Assembly: GCA_963836005.1 (NCBI GenBank)
Contig: CAWIHS010000002.1
Location: 744,001-808,000 of the forward strand
DNA from: CAWIHS01 sp963836005
Lineage (GTDB): Bacteria; Pseudomonadota; Gammaproteobacteria; GRL18
Length of the DNA stretch: 64,000 nt
Direction of reading: 5' to 3'
Made by a program: the position numbers and the translations under genes. The notes under the pieces are model-generated. The model was not told the DNA's origin. It was given only the letters and a program-made list of their open reading frames with translations, and searched no databases. Below are positions 38,955 to 47,572 of this stretch, one piece after another (position 1 is the first letter of the stretch; each line of letters begins with the position of its first letter).

Positions 38955-39301
38955 CAGGTAAATCTTCAAAGCTGAGTTGAAGAGGTAAATGAAGTGTATT
39001 ATAAGTGGCAATGCTACTTGCCGGCATGCAGAAATTCTGGACACCAGACATTGCCACATATAGCACGTTTGGGAAACCCGCATTTGAAAGTGAGAGAGGG
39101 ATTGTCTACACCAAAGGCGGACCAGATCTTAAACTTAAAACGGAAAGTACTTCACATGGAGGATTTGATAATGATGAGAAAACATTAAATTCCATGCTCA
39201 GGATCATTTTAGGGCAAAACAGATTACACAAGTATTGCAGAAAATAAACACATGGCCGCTAATCGTCAGGATATTGAAACCAATATAGTGAGGGAAAAAT
39301 T
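38955..39301. other. Intergenic with an unassigned short frame
   Basis: Between vapC and the esterase, a plus-strand frame at 39005-39247 (80 codons, MAMLLAGMQKFWTPDIATYS...) has no clear ribosome-binding site and no family I recognise. It may be a fragment of a larger lost gene. Confidence 0.3.
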
Positions 39302-40246
39302 ATGAATAGCGAACATTCCATTACCAATGCCATTGATATAGGACGTCGTCTCGCTGAGGAAACCATCGCCTTTCGCGACGGCGAATTACAGCGAAGAACT
39401 GCAGCGATAACTGAGGGGGAAGAGCGACCTCTACGTGCGACTGCGGGAGTAATCGATACAGATAAAATTAACAGACTGGGACCTGAATCGCGTGATGTTC
39501 TAATTGCCGAGGGCGATTCCTGGTTCGATTATCCGTTTAACGATGTACTGAGATTTCTGGAGGATCATCACGGCTACGATGTGGAATCGGTTGCCCATAA
39601 AGGGGATCGGTTGGAGGAAATGGCTTACGCGGGAGGTCAACTTGAAGAATTTACCCGACTCGTCGAAAAAGTGCTTCGTCGACGACAAATACCTCGAGCC
39701 ATACTTCTTTCAGGCGGGGGTAACGATGTCGCAGGTGATGAGTTCGGTATGCTGCTCAACCATGCCCAATCCTCAATCGCCGGTCTGAATGAATCAATAA
39801 TCTATGGCGTGATCAACGAACGTGTAAAAATGGCTTACATTACCATTATCAGCCAGATCACAGCGGTGACTCAGCGTCGTGTTGGACGTCTCTTGCCGAT
39901 ACTCGTTCATGGTTACGACTACCCGGTTCCTGACGGTCGAGGTTTTATAGGTGGTTGGGGGCCATTACCGGGCCCATGGCTGGAGCCTGGGTTTCGCGAT
40001 AAAGGTTTCTCTGAACTCGACAGACGGATCGAACTCAGTAAAGATTTGATAGAACGATTTAATATGATGCTTGAAGAGATCGTATCATTGCCGGATTTTG
40101 GGCATGTTAAGTATGTTAATCTTCGTGAAACGCTGTCAACAGATGAAAATTATAAAGATGACTGGGCAAACGAATTACATCCCACCGCTGATGGATTTGA
40201 AAAAGTGACGAATAAGTTTGTGGATGTAATTAATGCTCTTAATTAA
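39302..40246 (+). CDS. SGNH/GDSL-family esterase-like hydrolase
   Basis: A 314-residue predicted cytosolic protein. Block I with the catalytic Ser is VLIAEGDSWFDYPF (about residues 65-78), block III LLSGGGNDVAGDEFG (Asn), and block V ELHPTADGFEKV (His with preceding acidic residue), the order of SGNH hydrolases. There is no signal peptide; the first 60 residues form a charged helical extension. Substrate unknown. GGGAAAA lies before the ATG. It stands alone on this strand. Confidence 0.85.
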   Translation: MNSEHSITNAIDIGRRLAEETIAFRDGELQRRTAAITEGEERPLRATAGVIDTDKINRLGPESRDVLIAEGDSWFDYPFNDVLRFLEDHHGYDVESVAHKGDRLEEMAYAGGQLEEFTRLVEKVLRRRQIPRAILLSGGGNDVAGDEFGMLLNHAQSSIAGLNESIIYGVINERVKMAYITIISQITAVTQRRVGRLLPILVHGYDYPVPDGRGFIGGWGPLPGPWLEPGFRDKGFSELDRRIELSKDLIERFNMMLEEIVSLPDFGHVKYVNLRETLSTDENYKDDWANELHPTADGFEKVTNKFVDVINALN

Positions 40247-40363
40247 AGGCATTAATTTTCCTCACTATAAGTGTTCTGTTGCAAAACTCCACAATAAATC
40301 TTGACCAAAGAGACTCAGCAGACTTGGGACCAATGGTTGGGATCTGCTGCATCGCATTGCTGA

Positions 40364-40522
40364 CTATATCCTTACGGGATTTTTGCTTTTTTGTGCCTGG
40401 ACAGCCTGCATCAGACCAGAACCAAACTGTTGAATGAAATCAGTCAAAGCAATAACTGAAGAACTGTGAGCCCCAACATCAGACTCAAATTGATTGACCC
40501 GTTGTGCAGCAGTATTATCCAT
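40364..40522 (-). CDS. Small hypothetical protein, 52 residues
   Basis: On the minus strand an AAGGAGA site sits seven bases before ATG 40522; the product reads MDNTAAQRVNQFESDVGAHS and ends QAQKSKNPVRI. No family recognised. The good ribosome site is the main support. Confidence 0.45.
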   Translation of the reverse strand: MDNTAAQRVNQFESDVGAHSSSVIALTDFIQQFGSGLMQAVQAQKSKNPVRI

Positions 40523-40920
40523 TACGCATCTCCTTGAATGGGAGACACACTGACCCATCATCGATCAAACGTCGCTAGAAGCCTGCCAGTTCCAGTCGCT
40601 GTTGTTTACCGCAACCTTGTATATCCCTTTTAATCACAAGCATACCTCCAGTCAGATCGAAGGTCTGAATTCTAGGGCAAATGAATATAATTGATTGACA
40701 GCTTACGCCATAAGTTTGACAGATAAGTAGTACAAAGACTCCACTAATATCGTGACAATCAATGGATTCAGGTCTCTTCAAGAGATCGCTTTGGGTTTAA
40801 AGGTTTTCTTCTTGCTCTTGAATTTGCCGAACAAAAATTTTATGTCAAATTTCGGATTGAGAAACATAAAAAAGCTCGCTAAAAAAAGCGAACGTATCGC
40901 AGACTAAATGCAGATATAGT

Positions 40921-40950
40921 GGCCGCGCGAACATTTGGGTTCGCGCGGCC
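40921..40950. repeat. Perfect GC-rich 12-bp stem-loop
   Basis: GGCCGCGCGAAC (40921-40932) and GTTCGCGCGGCC (40939-40950) are perfectly complementary around the loop ATTTGG. It lies 10 bases beyond the end of the small minus-strand gene at 40961-41122. It is far GC-richer than its surroundings. Not followed by a T run on either strand. Confidence 0.85.
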
Positions 40951-40960
40951 GGGTGGTGTT

Positions 40961-41122
40961 TCACGGCCGTTTTGGGGTGGAATATTTGACCTCTTTCTGA
41001 AACGATTCCCAGATGGTTTCGTACCCAACGTAACCGTTTTCATTAGGCTTCATCTGACGGGTTGTCAGATAGCTCGTCTTGCCCTCAGGAACTTTTGGTC
41101 TGGTTTGCGGTTGTCCACTCAT
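40961..41122 (-). CDS. Small hypothetical protein, 53 residues
   Basis: Minus-strand ATG at 41122 with AAAGGTGA seven bases upstream. The product starts MSGQPQTRPKVPEGKTSYLT, contains ENGYVGYETIWESFQKE and ends STPKRP. Hydrophilic, no membrane helix, no recognised family. The good ribosome site and compositional normality favour a real gene; the GC-rich stem-loop just after it may end its transcript. Confidence 0.5.
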   Translation of the reverse strand: MSGQPQTRPKVPEGKTSYLTTRQMKPNENGYVGYETIWESFQKEVKYSTPKRP

Positions 41123-41459
41123 AAAATCACCTTTTTCTAAGAAGCGGAGACAGCCACTGCAAGAAATTGCAGTTAAAAACTATCCCTAATCCCTTATTGT
41201 TACATCTTTTGAGACAAAAATATATAGGACTGCATCAGGTTGTGGGTTTAATCGGTTGATGCAGCACATATCGGCCTGTGTCTGGTACTCAAGGATTTTT
41301 CCTGTTCGTTCATTAACCAGCGAGTAACGGCATTATGCTTCTTTTTGTAAGTGAGAAAACCTCGAAAACCTCGAAAATCTTTGAAGGTTAATATAATATA
41401 TTCTCCCTGGGCGCTATAATTTGATACCATATCTGCAATTAACTGACGAGGAATATATC
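41123..41459. other. Intergenic, no gene recognised
   Basis: About 340 bases with only short shadow-like frames. A small direct repeat CCTCGAAAA twice in a row occurs near 41359-41376. Confidence 0.4.
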
Positions 41460-41876
41460 TTGGATTCGAATAAAGGACGGGCTCACTTCACGCTCGCTGG
41501 CTATCATTTCAACCCCGATGACATCACACGCCTGCTTGGCATAGAACCCACCTCAGTCAATAGAGCCGGTGCAAGCAGTGGATTGGACAAGCCCGTAATC
41601 AGTTCATGGGAATTATCAACGGATACTGTCACTGATGATGTGGACGTTTATGCCTTGACAGACATCATCATCAAGCAGCTGGAACCCATTGAAGAAAAAA
41701 TTGTTGAAGTGTGTAAAAGCCACAATCTATCTCCTAGAATGGGAGTAGTACTGACTTTGTCTGTAGATAAAGATGAATCAAGTCCGGATGTGGGTTTTGG
41801 CGCAAGAACCATCCGCTTCCTGGCAGATATTGGCGCTTTTATTAATGTGGACTATCAGCTTTCTGAGCGGATTTAA
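41460..41876 (+). CDS. DUF4279-family protein
   Basis: Probable TTG start at 41460 with GAGGAA six bases upstream gives 138 residues; a TTG at 41421 is a weaker choice. The pattern AHFTLAGYHFNPDDITRLLG then IEPTSVNRAG, SSWELSTD and a late FLADIGAFINVDYQL is that of DUF4279, small proteins of unknown function, some near toxin or immunity loci. Its stop codon TAA lies inside the TTAA that flanks the element at 41877-42034. Confidence 0.8.
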   Translation: MDSNKGRAHFTLAGYHFNPDDITRLLGIEPTSVNRAGASSGLDKPVISSWELSTDTVTDDVDVYALTDIIIKQLEPIEEKIVEVCKSHNLSPRMGVVLTLSVDKDESSPDVGFGARTIRFLADIGAFINVDYQLSERI

Positions 41877-42034
41877 GGGGCCTCTAATTTATTCTGTACG
41901 AAGAGATTTCGATCTAAAATGTTCAGATCTTAGCCGTGGATCGCACGTAATAGCTAGCTATTGCGAAGATTCGGAACGAAAAATATGAATATTTTAGGCG
42001 TGAGGTACGAGTTCATGAATAGCTCAGAGGCCCC
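41877..42034. mobile_element. TTAA-flanked miniature element (158 bp)
   Basis: Ends GGGGCCTCT (41877-41885) and AGAGGCCCC (42026-42034) are exact inverted repeats, and TTAA lies directly outside both (41873-41876 and 42035-42038), so the visible repeat is 15 bp (ATTTAAGGGGCCTCT) including flanks. No coding frame. It fills the whole gap between the convergent DUF4279 and TPR genes. TTAA as a 4-bp target duplication is inferred; since TTAA is palindromic it could also be part of the element. Confidence 0.7.
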
Positions 42035-42040
42035 TTAAAT

Positions 42041-43075
42041 TCAGCCATTACTGCTAAGCTCTTTTACCAGTAACTGCGCCTTCTTCAGCTGCTCCTCGCA
42101 GTGCATTAAACAGAGTGGTTGCAAGGAGGCATGAAACAACTCAGGAATCAATTCAAAATCATCTGCCGCCTCTTCCGCTAAAGCCAAATCTTTCGTTAAT
42201 TCAGCCAGTTCTCCTTTTGCAGTTGACTTATTTACCCTGCACATTACGGCCAGATGAATGGGGAGCTGTTGCTCCATGCATACTATCAATGCAGTGTCAT
42301 AAGATCTTATTGCCTCTTCCAGGCGCCCTGCATTTTCTTCTGATTCAGCTAAATGTTGCAGCACTGCTCCGCGATTATTATGCGTAGCTGCTAATTCCAG
42401 AGCGGCATTATCTGCATCGAGTTCGGCGAGGGCATTCTTATAAGCGACTACGGATTTCTGTAAATTTCGATTGCCTTTGAGAAGTTTGCCATATGCATGA
42501 AAAGCAGCACCAAGCTGATGCATGGTTGATGCCCACTCAAACGGCATCTGTTCTCGAGTCCATACTAGTAACACATTAGTATAGGCATCAACAGATGCTT
42601 TCAATAATTTCGAGTCACTCTCTTGCCTGCCGAGAGCTTGCTTTGCAGTTCCAAGGTTATATTGTGTTGCTGCCCAGTCGAGGGGTGACTTTTCCTGGTT
42701 AAACTCTTCTAACGCATTGTTAAAACACTGGATTGCCTGTTCAAACAATTCAACATTTCTGTGCTGCTGCCCCAGTGCTCCGAGTATATTGCCAAGGCTA
42801 TTCTGTGTTGCAGCCCAGGCTAATGGCTCCTGATCGCGATATTCATCTGTCAGCGATACCTCAAGTGCCTCACGCGCAGTTTCAAGGAAGTTGGAACTGA
42901 AACGGTGCTGCTCAAAATTGCCACGCGTGTGAAGAAAATTATCAGCTACGGTTACCTTATTATCCGGGTTAGCAGTTTCGGCTAACTCTTCACTAAGCAT
43001 TCCTATAGAACTAGCTATTGCAAGTTCTAAGGCCCTATTGTCTGGGTAAAATATGTAATTATTTGAGAATTTCAT
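42041..43075 (-). CDS. Tetratricopeptide-repeat protein
   Basis: 344 residues with about five to six TPR-like repeats between residues 80 and 300, each of the form W/L-A-A-T-x-x-x-L-G-x-x-x-x-x-L-G (WAATQNSLGNILGALGQQ, WAATQYNLGTAKQALGRQ, WASTMHQLGAAFHAYGKL, LAATHNNRGAVLQHLAES). No signal peptide. Such arrays bind other proteins; the partner is unknown. Its start codon lies in the first unit of a 23-bp tandem repeat that also forms the end of the FKBP gene upstream, so the two are read from one transcript. Confidence 0.85.
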   Translation of the reverse strand: MKFSNNYIFYPDNRALELAIASSIGMLSEELAETANPDNKVTVADNFLHTRGNFEQHRFSSNFLETAREALEVSLTDEYRDQEPLAWAATQNSLGNILGALGQQHRNVELFEQAIQCFNNALEEFNQEKSPLDWAATQYNLGTAKQALGRQESDSKLLKASVDAYTNVLLVWTREQMPFEWASTMHQLGAAFHAYGKLLKGNRNLQKSVVAYKNALAELDADNAALELAATHNNRGAVLQHLAESEENAGRLEEAIRSYDTALIVCMEQQLPIHLAVMCRVNKSTAKGELAELTKDLALAEEAADDFELIPELFHASLQPLCLMHCEEQLKKAQLLVKELSSNG

Positions 43076-43128
43076 TTGTGTCCGGTTGAGAATTTCATTT
43101 ATGTCTGGTTGAGTATTTCATTTATGTC
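43060..43128 (-). repeat. 23-bp tandem repeat (3 units) at a gene junction
   Basis: Units at 43060-43082, 43083-43105 and 43106-43128 differ at only a few bases. On the minus strand each has the form GACAYAAATGAAATWCTCAA. The unit nearest the FKBP gene encodes its last residues (DINEILNQ), and the one furthest from it supplies the ATG of the TPR gene; the two upstream units contain ATG frames of eight codons ending TGA. Confidence 0.9.
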
Positions 43129-43605
43129 CGGGTCGGCACCAACAGCTCCGCCAAGGTCGATTTCTTCATCGGTAGCTTCACGTACAGTCAAAACTTCCAA
43201 GGTAAAAATTACTTCTCTGTCACAAAGTGGGTTATTACCGTCGACTGTTAACGTCTTGTCATCGAACCGGGTAACGATAAAATTTCTGGGTTCACCCTTT
43301 TCATTTTCCATGGTGATGGTCATACCTATCTCTCGATACTCTTCAGGAACATTTTCGATGCGATCGGTAAACACAAGTGATTCGTCTCTCTCTCCATATA
43401 ACAGTTTAGTGTCAATCGGTATTTCGATGATATCACCAACTTTTTTGCCATCCAGTTCTTTTGTCACCGGTTCAGACATAACATCATTTACGCCATGAAC
43501 ATACCCCAGAGGATAATCAACGGTAACAAGTACATCACCGGTTTTTTTATCAATGACCTTATAATTTAATTCAACGAATTTTTCGTTTTGTATCGTATCT
43601 GACAT
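43099..43605 (-). CDS. SlyD-like FKBP-type peptidyl-prolyl isomerase
   Basis: 168 residues. The FKBP half-barrel reads KFVELNYKVIDKKTGDVL, then VDYPLGYVHGVNDVM, an insert-in-flap domain (about residues 70-125, YGERDESLVFTDRI) and the return strand REVIFTLEVLTVREATDEEI, the SlyD arrangement of isomerase plus chaperone flap. The usual His/Cys-rich metal tail of E. coli SlyD is absent; the C-terminal tail is acidic and its end comes from the 23-bp tandem repeat. It is preceded by the 116-residue gene with 33 bases between. Confidence 0.88.
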   Translation of the reverse strand: MSDTIQNEKFVELNYKVIDKKTGDVLVTVDYPLGYVHGVNDVMSEPVTKELDGKKVGDIIEIPIDTKLLYGERDESLVFTDRIENVPEEYREIGMTITMENEKGEPRNFIVTRFDDKTLTVDGNNPLCDREVIFTLEVLTVREATDEEIDLGGAVGADPDINEILNQT

Positions 43606-43638
43606 AACTAAAAAATACCTGTTATAGATGAACCTGCC

Positions 43639-43989
43639 TCAAAAGAGCGTAGCACCAAAGATTTTTACTTTATCATTTTCGTAACCTAGCACTAGTCTTC
43701 CTAGCCATTCACCTGGTTTTTTGGAGTTGGTTTGTTTATAAAGTACCGTTACATATTCTCCACGGCGGATCATTCCAAGATATTCATATTCTGTTGACAG
43801 GTTTTTCGTCAGCTCGCTTCTTGCAAACTGCTTACCCATCTCTATTTCATTAGCGCCCATTTGCATAGCAGTTGAAAAATTTCGGGTGAAAGCACCGTAG
43901 TTTTGTTCATTTGAGTACTTAACAAGATCCGCCCACATAGGGTTTGCTAGCTCTAATATCTCTTCATCTGTTTTTTCAATAATATTCAT
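43639..43989 (-). CDS. Hypothetical protein, 116 residues (DUF-type, NTF2-like?)
   Basis: Minus-strand gene with GGAGATAT before its ATG. It reads MNIIEKTDEEILELANPMWA and ends in strands (YEYLGMIRRGEYVTVLYKQT, GEWLGRLVLGYENDKVKIFG). The helix-then-sheet layout and the V-T-V-L-Y-K-Q strand resemble small cone-shaped NTF2-like or DUF4019-type folds, but I cannot assign a family. First gene of a probable operon with the FKBP and TPR genes. Confidence 0.7.
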   Translation of the reverse strand: MNIIEKTDEEILELANPMWADLVKYSNEQNYGAFTRNFSTAMQMGANEIEMGKQFARSELTKNLSTEYEYLGMIRRGEYVTVLYKQTNSKKPGEWLGRLVLGYENDKVKIFGATLF

Positions 43990-44013
43990 CTAGATATCTC
44001 CATTAAAAAACGA

Positions 44014-44186
44014 GTAACTATTCAGCGTATTTTAGATTTATACGTAAGTTCTTGATATCAGGTGTTTGCGTAAGAAGTGTATGTGGCATGGATGCCACAT
44101 TCAAGCCTGCATGGACGTATTTACGGCGTCTTCTGGAGCAAATTCCTGGTGTCAAGGACGTTTTCAAAATTACGCTGAATAGTTAC
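44014..44186. mobile_element. MITE family 2, copy B (173 bp, short form)
   Basis: Ends GTAACTATTCAGCGTA and TACGCTGAATAGTTAC with the perfect 8-bp duplication AAAAACGA (44006-44013 and 44187-44194). It matches copy A (inverted) except for two internal deletions. It lies 24 bases upstream of the 116-residue gene's start, so it could affect that operon's promoter. Confidence 0.93.
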
Positions 44187-44245
44187 AAAAACGATTTAGT
44201 TTTTTAATATTATCTATAGCGTGGTCAAACCAATCTAAAATAGAT

Positions 44246-44284
44246 AAAAAAAGGACCAACACTAAACATGCCGGTCCTTTTTTA
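44246..44284 (-). terminator. Terminator after aprA (bidirectional)
   Basis: AAAAAAAGGACC (44246-44257) and GGTCCTTTTTT (44273-44284 region) form an A-stem-T hairpin about 50 bases beyond the aprA stop; the symmetrical A and T runs allow it to act on both strands. Confidence 0.85.
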
Positions 44285-44334
44285 ACGCAAATATGTTACC
44301 TGGCTTGTATAATCAAGCCTTTATTTGCTTATCC

Positions 44335-46200
44335 CTATTCATCACCTACCAAGTGGTAAAGAGGTGCTTTCTCCATAGTGTACTCACCTGTGTTGGGATC
44401 ACGACGAGAAACTGTCAGTACGTGCCAGTTTTTATCATCCAGTTTCATCGCATCACCACGGTAATAGTAACCAGGCCAACGTGTCTCCTTACGGAACAAC
44501 GTATGCTGGAATACACTCTCAGAAGTAAGGAAACGATGCTTCAGTTCCCATGCCCGTAGTAGTTCATGGATATCTTCAGCCGCGACTTTTTCCAGATCTT
44601 CCCCCAGCATCTTCATCTTCTTAAGACCGATTTGGAGAAGCTTTTCGTTGGTCATGTAGTTTACACCAAAACCGCCACAGTACTCGTCCATCATCTTCTG
44701 CAGACGATCAAGGCCCTGTCTTGGATTGATATAGTTTGGATTTACCGTACCTGCAACAATTTCGTTACGGCCTACAGTATAAGTTTCCATTGGCTTGTAG
44801 ATTTCTTTTTTGCGGTCTTCAATCTGCTTCTCAGAAATACGGATGCCTTCTGCTTTGCCATCATCAATATATTTACAGGCAGCTTTAGCAGCCAGTCGTC
44901 CTTCTGTGAAAGAACCCGATGAGAATGCGTGTGGTGTACCACCTACCGCATCACCCGCGCCAAATAGACCTTCGACTGTGGTCATACGGTTGTAGCCCCA
45001 GAAATATTCATCAGGAGAAACATCTTCCGGACCAGAGCACCATGCACCACAACCCGTTGCGTGTGAACCCATTACGTATGGCTCAGAAGTCGTCAGTTCC
45101 GGGTTCTCGTATTTTGGATCAACGTCAGTTGCAGCCCAAAGTACCGCCTGACCAACAGTCATGCCCAGGAAGTTGTGCCAGCCAATCTCTTCAAGATGGG
45201 GATCCTGGAATGCTTCCATGGTCACCATATGAATTGGACCGCGACCAGCATTAACCTCAGAGATAAATGCATGGTTACGTAAACAGGTCGGTATTGGTTT
45301 GTGAGACAAGTGCTGACCTTCCGTATCCAGATATTCTTTACCTACCATTTCCGTTAGAGCTGGGAACCACTTGGATTCATACTCTTCACCCAGACCATTT
45401 TGTGTATAAGTTTTGAGGTGTAGGAAGTATGCACCTACAGGACCGTAACCATCTTTGAATCGAGCCAGTACGATACGGTTTTCCATTTGAGTCATTTTCG
45501 CGCCTGCTTCGATCATAAGACCATACGCAGAACCTGATGACCATGGTGCGTACCAAACACGACCCGCACCTTCACCTACTGAACGCGGCTTGAAGATGTT
45601 AGAAGCACCACCGGCACCACAGATAACGGTCTTAGACTTGAATACGTGGTAGTTACCAGTACGTACATTGAAGCCTACAGCACCCGCGACGCGATTCTCT
45701 TTGGCATCATCCATTAGCAGATGGGTTACGCAGATACGGTTGAATACCTTGTCTGCTGATTTTTTCGCTGCTTCTGCAACAATCGGCTTGTATGATTCAC
45801 CGTGAATCATGATCTGCCATCGCCCTTCACGCATGTATGTACCCGTCTTGGGGTTTCTCATCAGCGGCAGGCCCCACTCTTCAAATTGGTGTACAGCGGA
45901 GTCAACGTGGCGCGCCATATCAAAAGCCAGATCCTCACGAACCATACCCATCAGATCCATACGAGCATAACGGACGTGGTCCTCTGGATTGTTTTCGCCG
46001 AAGCGTGTACCCATGTAACAATTGATAGCATAAAGACCCTGAGCTACCGCACCAGAACGATCGATGTTTGCTTTTTCTGCAATGACAATTTTTTTGTCCT
46101 TGCCCCAATATCTTGCTTCAAATGCAGCACCGGTACCACCGAGGCCCGCACCTGCTACCAGAATATCGATATCATCTTCAACTATTGTTTTGTAGTTCAT
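44335..46200 (-). CDS. aprA: Adenylylsulfate (APS) reductase alpha subunit
   Basis: The FAD subunit of dissimilatory APS reductase, run in the oxidative direction (sulfite + AMP to APS) in sulfur oxidisers. 621 residues, the family length. The N-terminal dinucleotide fold reads DILVAGAGLGGTGAAFEARY (about residues 9-28), followed by AINCYMGTRFGENNPEDHVR, and the substrate-side RWQIMIHGESYKPIVAEAA. Its start overlaps the aprB stop by one base (TAATG). Gene order aprM-aprB-aprA, together with AprM, is that of sulfur-oxidising bacteria rather than sulfate reducers, which carry Qmo. Confidence 0.97.
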   Translation of the reverse strand: MNYKTIVEDDIDILVAGAGLGGTGAAFEARYWGKDKKIVIAEKANIDRSGAVAQGLYAINCYMGTRFGENNPEDHVRYARMDLMGMVREDLAFDMARHVDSAVHQFEEWGLPLMRNPKTGTYMREGRWQIMIHGESYKPIVAEAAKKSADKVFNRICVTHLLMDDAKENRVAGAVGFNVRTGNYHVFKSKTVICGAGGASNIFKPRSVGEGAGRVWYAPWSSGSAYGLMIEAGAKMTQMENRIVLARFKDGYGPVGAYFLHLKTYTQNGLGEEYESKWFPALTEMVGKEYLDTEGQHLSHKPIPTCLRNHAFISEVNAGRGPIHMVTMEAFQDPHLEEIGWHNFLGMTVGQAVLWAATDVDPKYENPELTTSEPYVMGSHATGCGAWCSGPEDVSPDEYFWGYNRMTTVEGLFGAGDAVGGTPHAFSSGSFTEGRLAAKAACKYIDDGKAEGIRISEKQIEDRKKEIYKPMETYTVGRNEIVAGTVNPNYINPRQGLDRLQKMMDEYCGGFGVNYMTNEKLLQIGLKKMKMLGEDLEKVAAEDIHELLRAWELKHRFLTSESVFQHTLFRKETRWPGYYYRGDAMKLDDKNWHVLTVSRRDPNTGEYTMEKAPLYHLVGDE

Positions 46201-46682
46201 TAGTAATAAACCCCTTCTTTAAGTTTCAAGCCATTAGATTCCAGCGTATGTAAACCGCCGTCATCGAGGCGCACATACTTAGGCTCGTTAAACAATAGCT
46301 CACTGTCACGCATTTCCTTACTTGGTGCTGCTACGTCAGATAGCTTTGGAATTTCCTTGCCCCAAGGCTTGGTCGTGATAGGCGCCAGCAGATCCATGTC
46401 TTTTTTACCGTTGCGGAACTTGATGCGCCAGGCAATGGTACCTTTTTCCTCATCACGAATTACTCGTACCGAGTGGCCCAGTGGAGCGAAATCTGCGTAG
46501 CCGCGTACATCAATGGCTTGATGTGGGCAAGCCTTTACACAGGAGTAGCACTCCCAGCACATGCTGGGTTCAATGTTGTAAGCACGGCGAAGGCCTTTAT
46601 CAATGTGCATGATGTCAGATGGGCAGATATCAACACACTGGCCACAACCATCACAACGAGTCATATATACAAAAGTTGGCAT
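46200..46682 (-). CDS. aprB: Adenylylsulfate reductase beta subunit (2 x [4Fe-4S])
   Basis: 160 residues. Two ferredoxin-type cluster motifs are near the N-terminus, CDGCGQCVDICPSDIM (about 10-25) and CWECYSCVKACPHQAI (about 42-57); the rest is the tail that wraps AprA. It passes electrons between AprA's FAD and the membrane protein AprM. Good AGAGAG ribosome-binding region precedes its ATG. Confidence 0.97.
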   Translation of the reverse strand: MPTFVYMTRCDGCGQCVDICPSDIMHIDKGLRRAYNIEPSMCWECYSCVKACPHQAIDVRGYADFAPLGHSVRVIRDEEKGTIAWRIKFRNGKKDMDLLAPITTKPWGKEIPKLSDVAAPSKEMRDSELLFNEPKYVRLDDGGLHTLESNGLKLKEGVYY

Positions 46683-46720
46683 AATATTCTCTCTTTCTTT
46701 AAGTAATAGTTAAATTAATG

Positions 46721-47572
46721 TTAGTAGTGGTTTGGTGACTCACGCTTGATACCAAGCCCCATGTAAGGTGGGTTGTCGCCCATATATTCCGGGATATCCG
46801 GAAACCTTGCCTGTACGGCAGGATCAGTCAGATCGTACTCATCGGGAAGATTCTCTCTCGAACCGTCTGCCTTAGTAATCTTTTTCTGATAAGCTGCAGC
46901 AGGCTTGAAAAACATGTGAGCAAATTTCGAGAAATACACACCAACAAATAATACTGTACTGGCCAGGATAAACAGAACAAATGCCAATGTGCTCAATCCA
47001 GAGATGCCTGCAGACTGAAGAAATGACCAGATAAGAGCAAACGTGCATGTCATAAGAAGTGAAAAAATAAATAGATCTGCTCGATCTAATTTATACCATT
47101 TCTTGCCTTCTGAATTGACATCGACACGGATAGCGAACCAGAACCAGTAACCGCCGAAACACAGCATTAATGCACCAACATGCCACAACAGAGGAATAAT
47201 TCCAGGTGTAGGGGTGGCTGCCGTTGGATATGCAAATATCATAATGGCTGTAGTAGCAACGAATAAGATAAATCCGTACATGGTAAAGAGATGCGAAATC
47301 CTGCGCTTCTGGTTTTTGAATTCTGATGAAGTTAATACTTCGCTTGTGAGCGTAGATATAGCGAGCGATGCTTTCTTGCCACCGCTGACGGTGTGCTTTG
47401 CATTCTTTTCTGCTTTTTTTGCATTCTCGAAAAAGTACTGAGCACTCTTCTTGTGAAGCATGTCTAACACTGTCCCTCCAATAACAAAAAGGACCATGAT
47501 AACGATATATGCTTGCATTACGGCGGCGGGTATGTACGCCGACATCTCGGCGAAAGGATTAATTGTAAACAT
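46721..47572 (-). CDS. aprM: APS reductase membrane anchor AprM
   Basis: 283 residues. About five to six hydrophobic helices: 15-33, 95-115, 125-150, 168-188 and 195-220. It is thought to link AprBA to the quinone pool in sulfur oxidisers that lack Qmo. The arrangement directly upstream of aprB with a 38-base gap fits. The soluble C-terminal stretch ends MGLGIKRESPNHY. Helix boundaries are estimates from composition. Confidence 0.9.
   Translation of the reverse strand: MFTINPFAEMSAYIPAAVMQAYIVIMVLFVIGGTVLDMLHKKSAQYFFENAKKAEKNAKHTVSGGKKASLAISTLTSEVLTSSEFKNQKRRISHLFTMYGFILFVATTAIMIFAYPTAATPTPGIIPLLWHVGALMLCFGGYWFWFAIRVDVNSEGKKWYKLDRADLFIFSLLMTCTFALIWSFLQSAGISGLSTLAFVLFILASTVLFVGVYFSKFAHMFFKPAAAYQKKITKADGSRENLPDEYDLTDPAVQARFPDIPEYMGDNPPYMGLGIKRESPNHY

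Noticed and set aside
40575..40781. Minus-strand frame of 68 codons between the two small genes
   Set aside because: No ribosome-binding site and no recognisable family; not enough support.
41248..41430. Minus-strand frame of 60 codons upstream of the DUF4279 gene
   Set aside because: No ribosome site and low-complexity start; no family recognised.
43060..43128. CRISPR array or regulatory iterons at the FKBP/TPR junction
   Set aside because: Units are contiguous and part of coding sequence.
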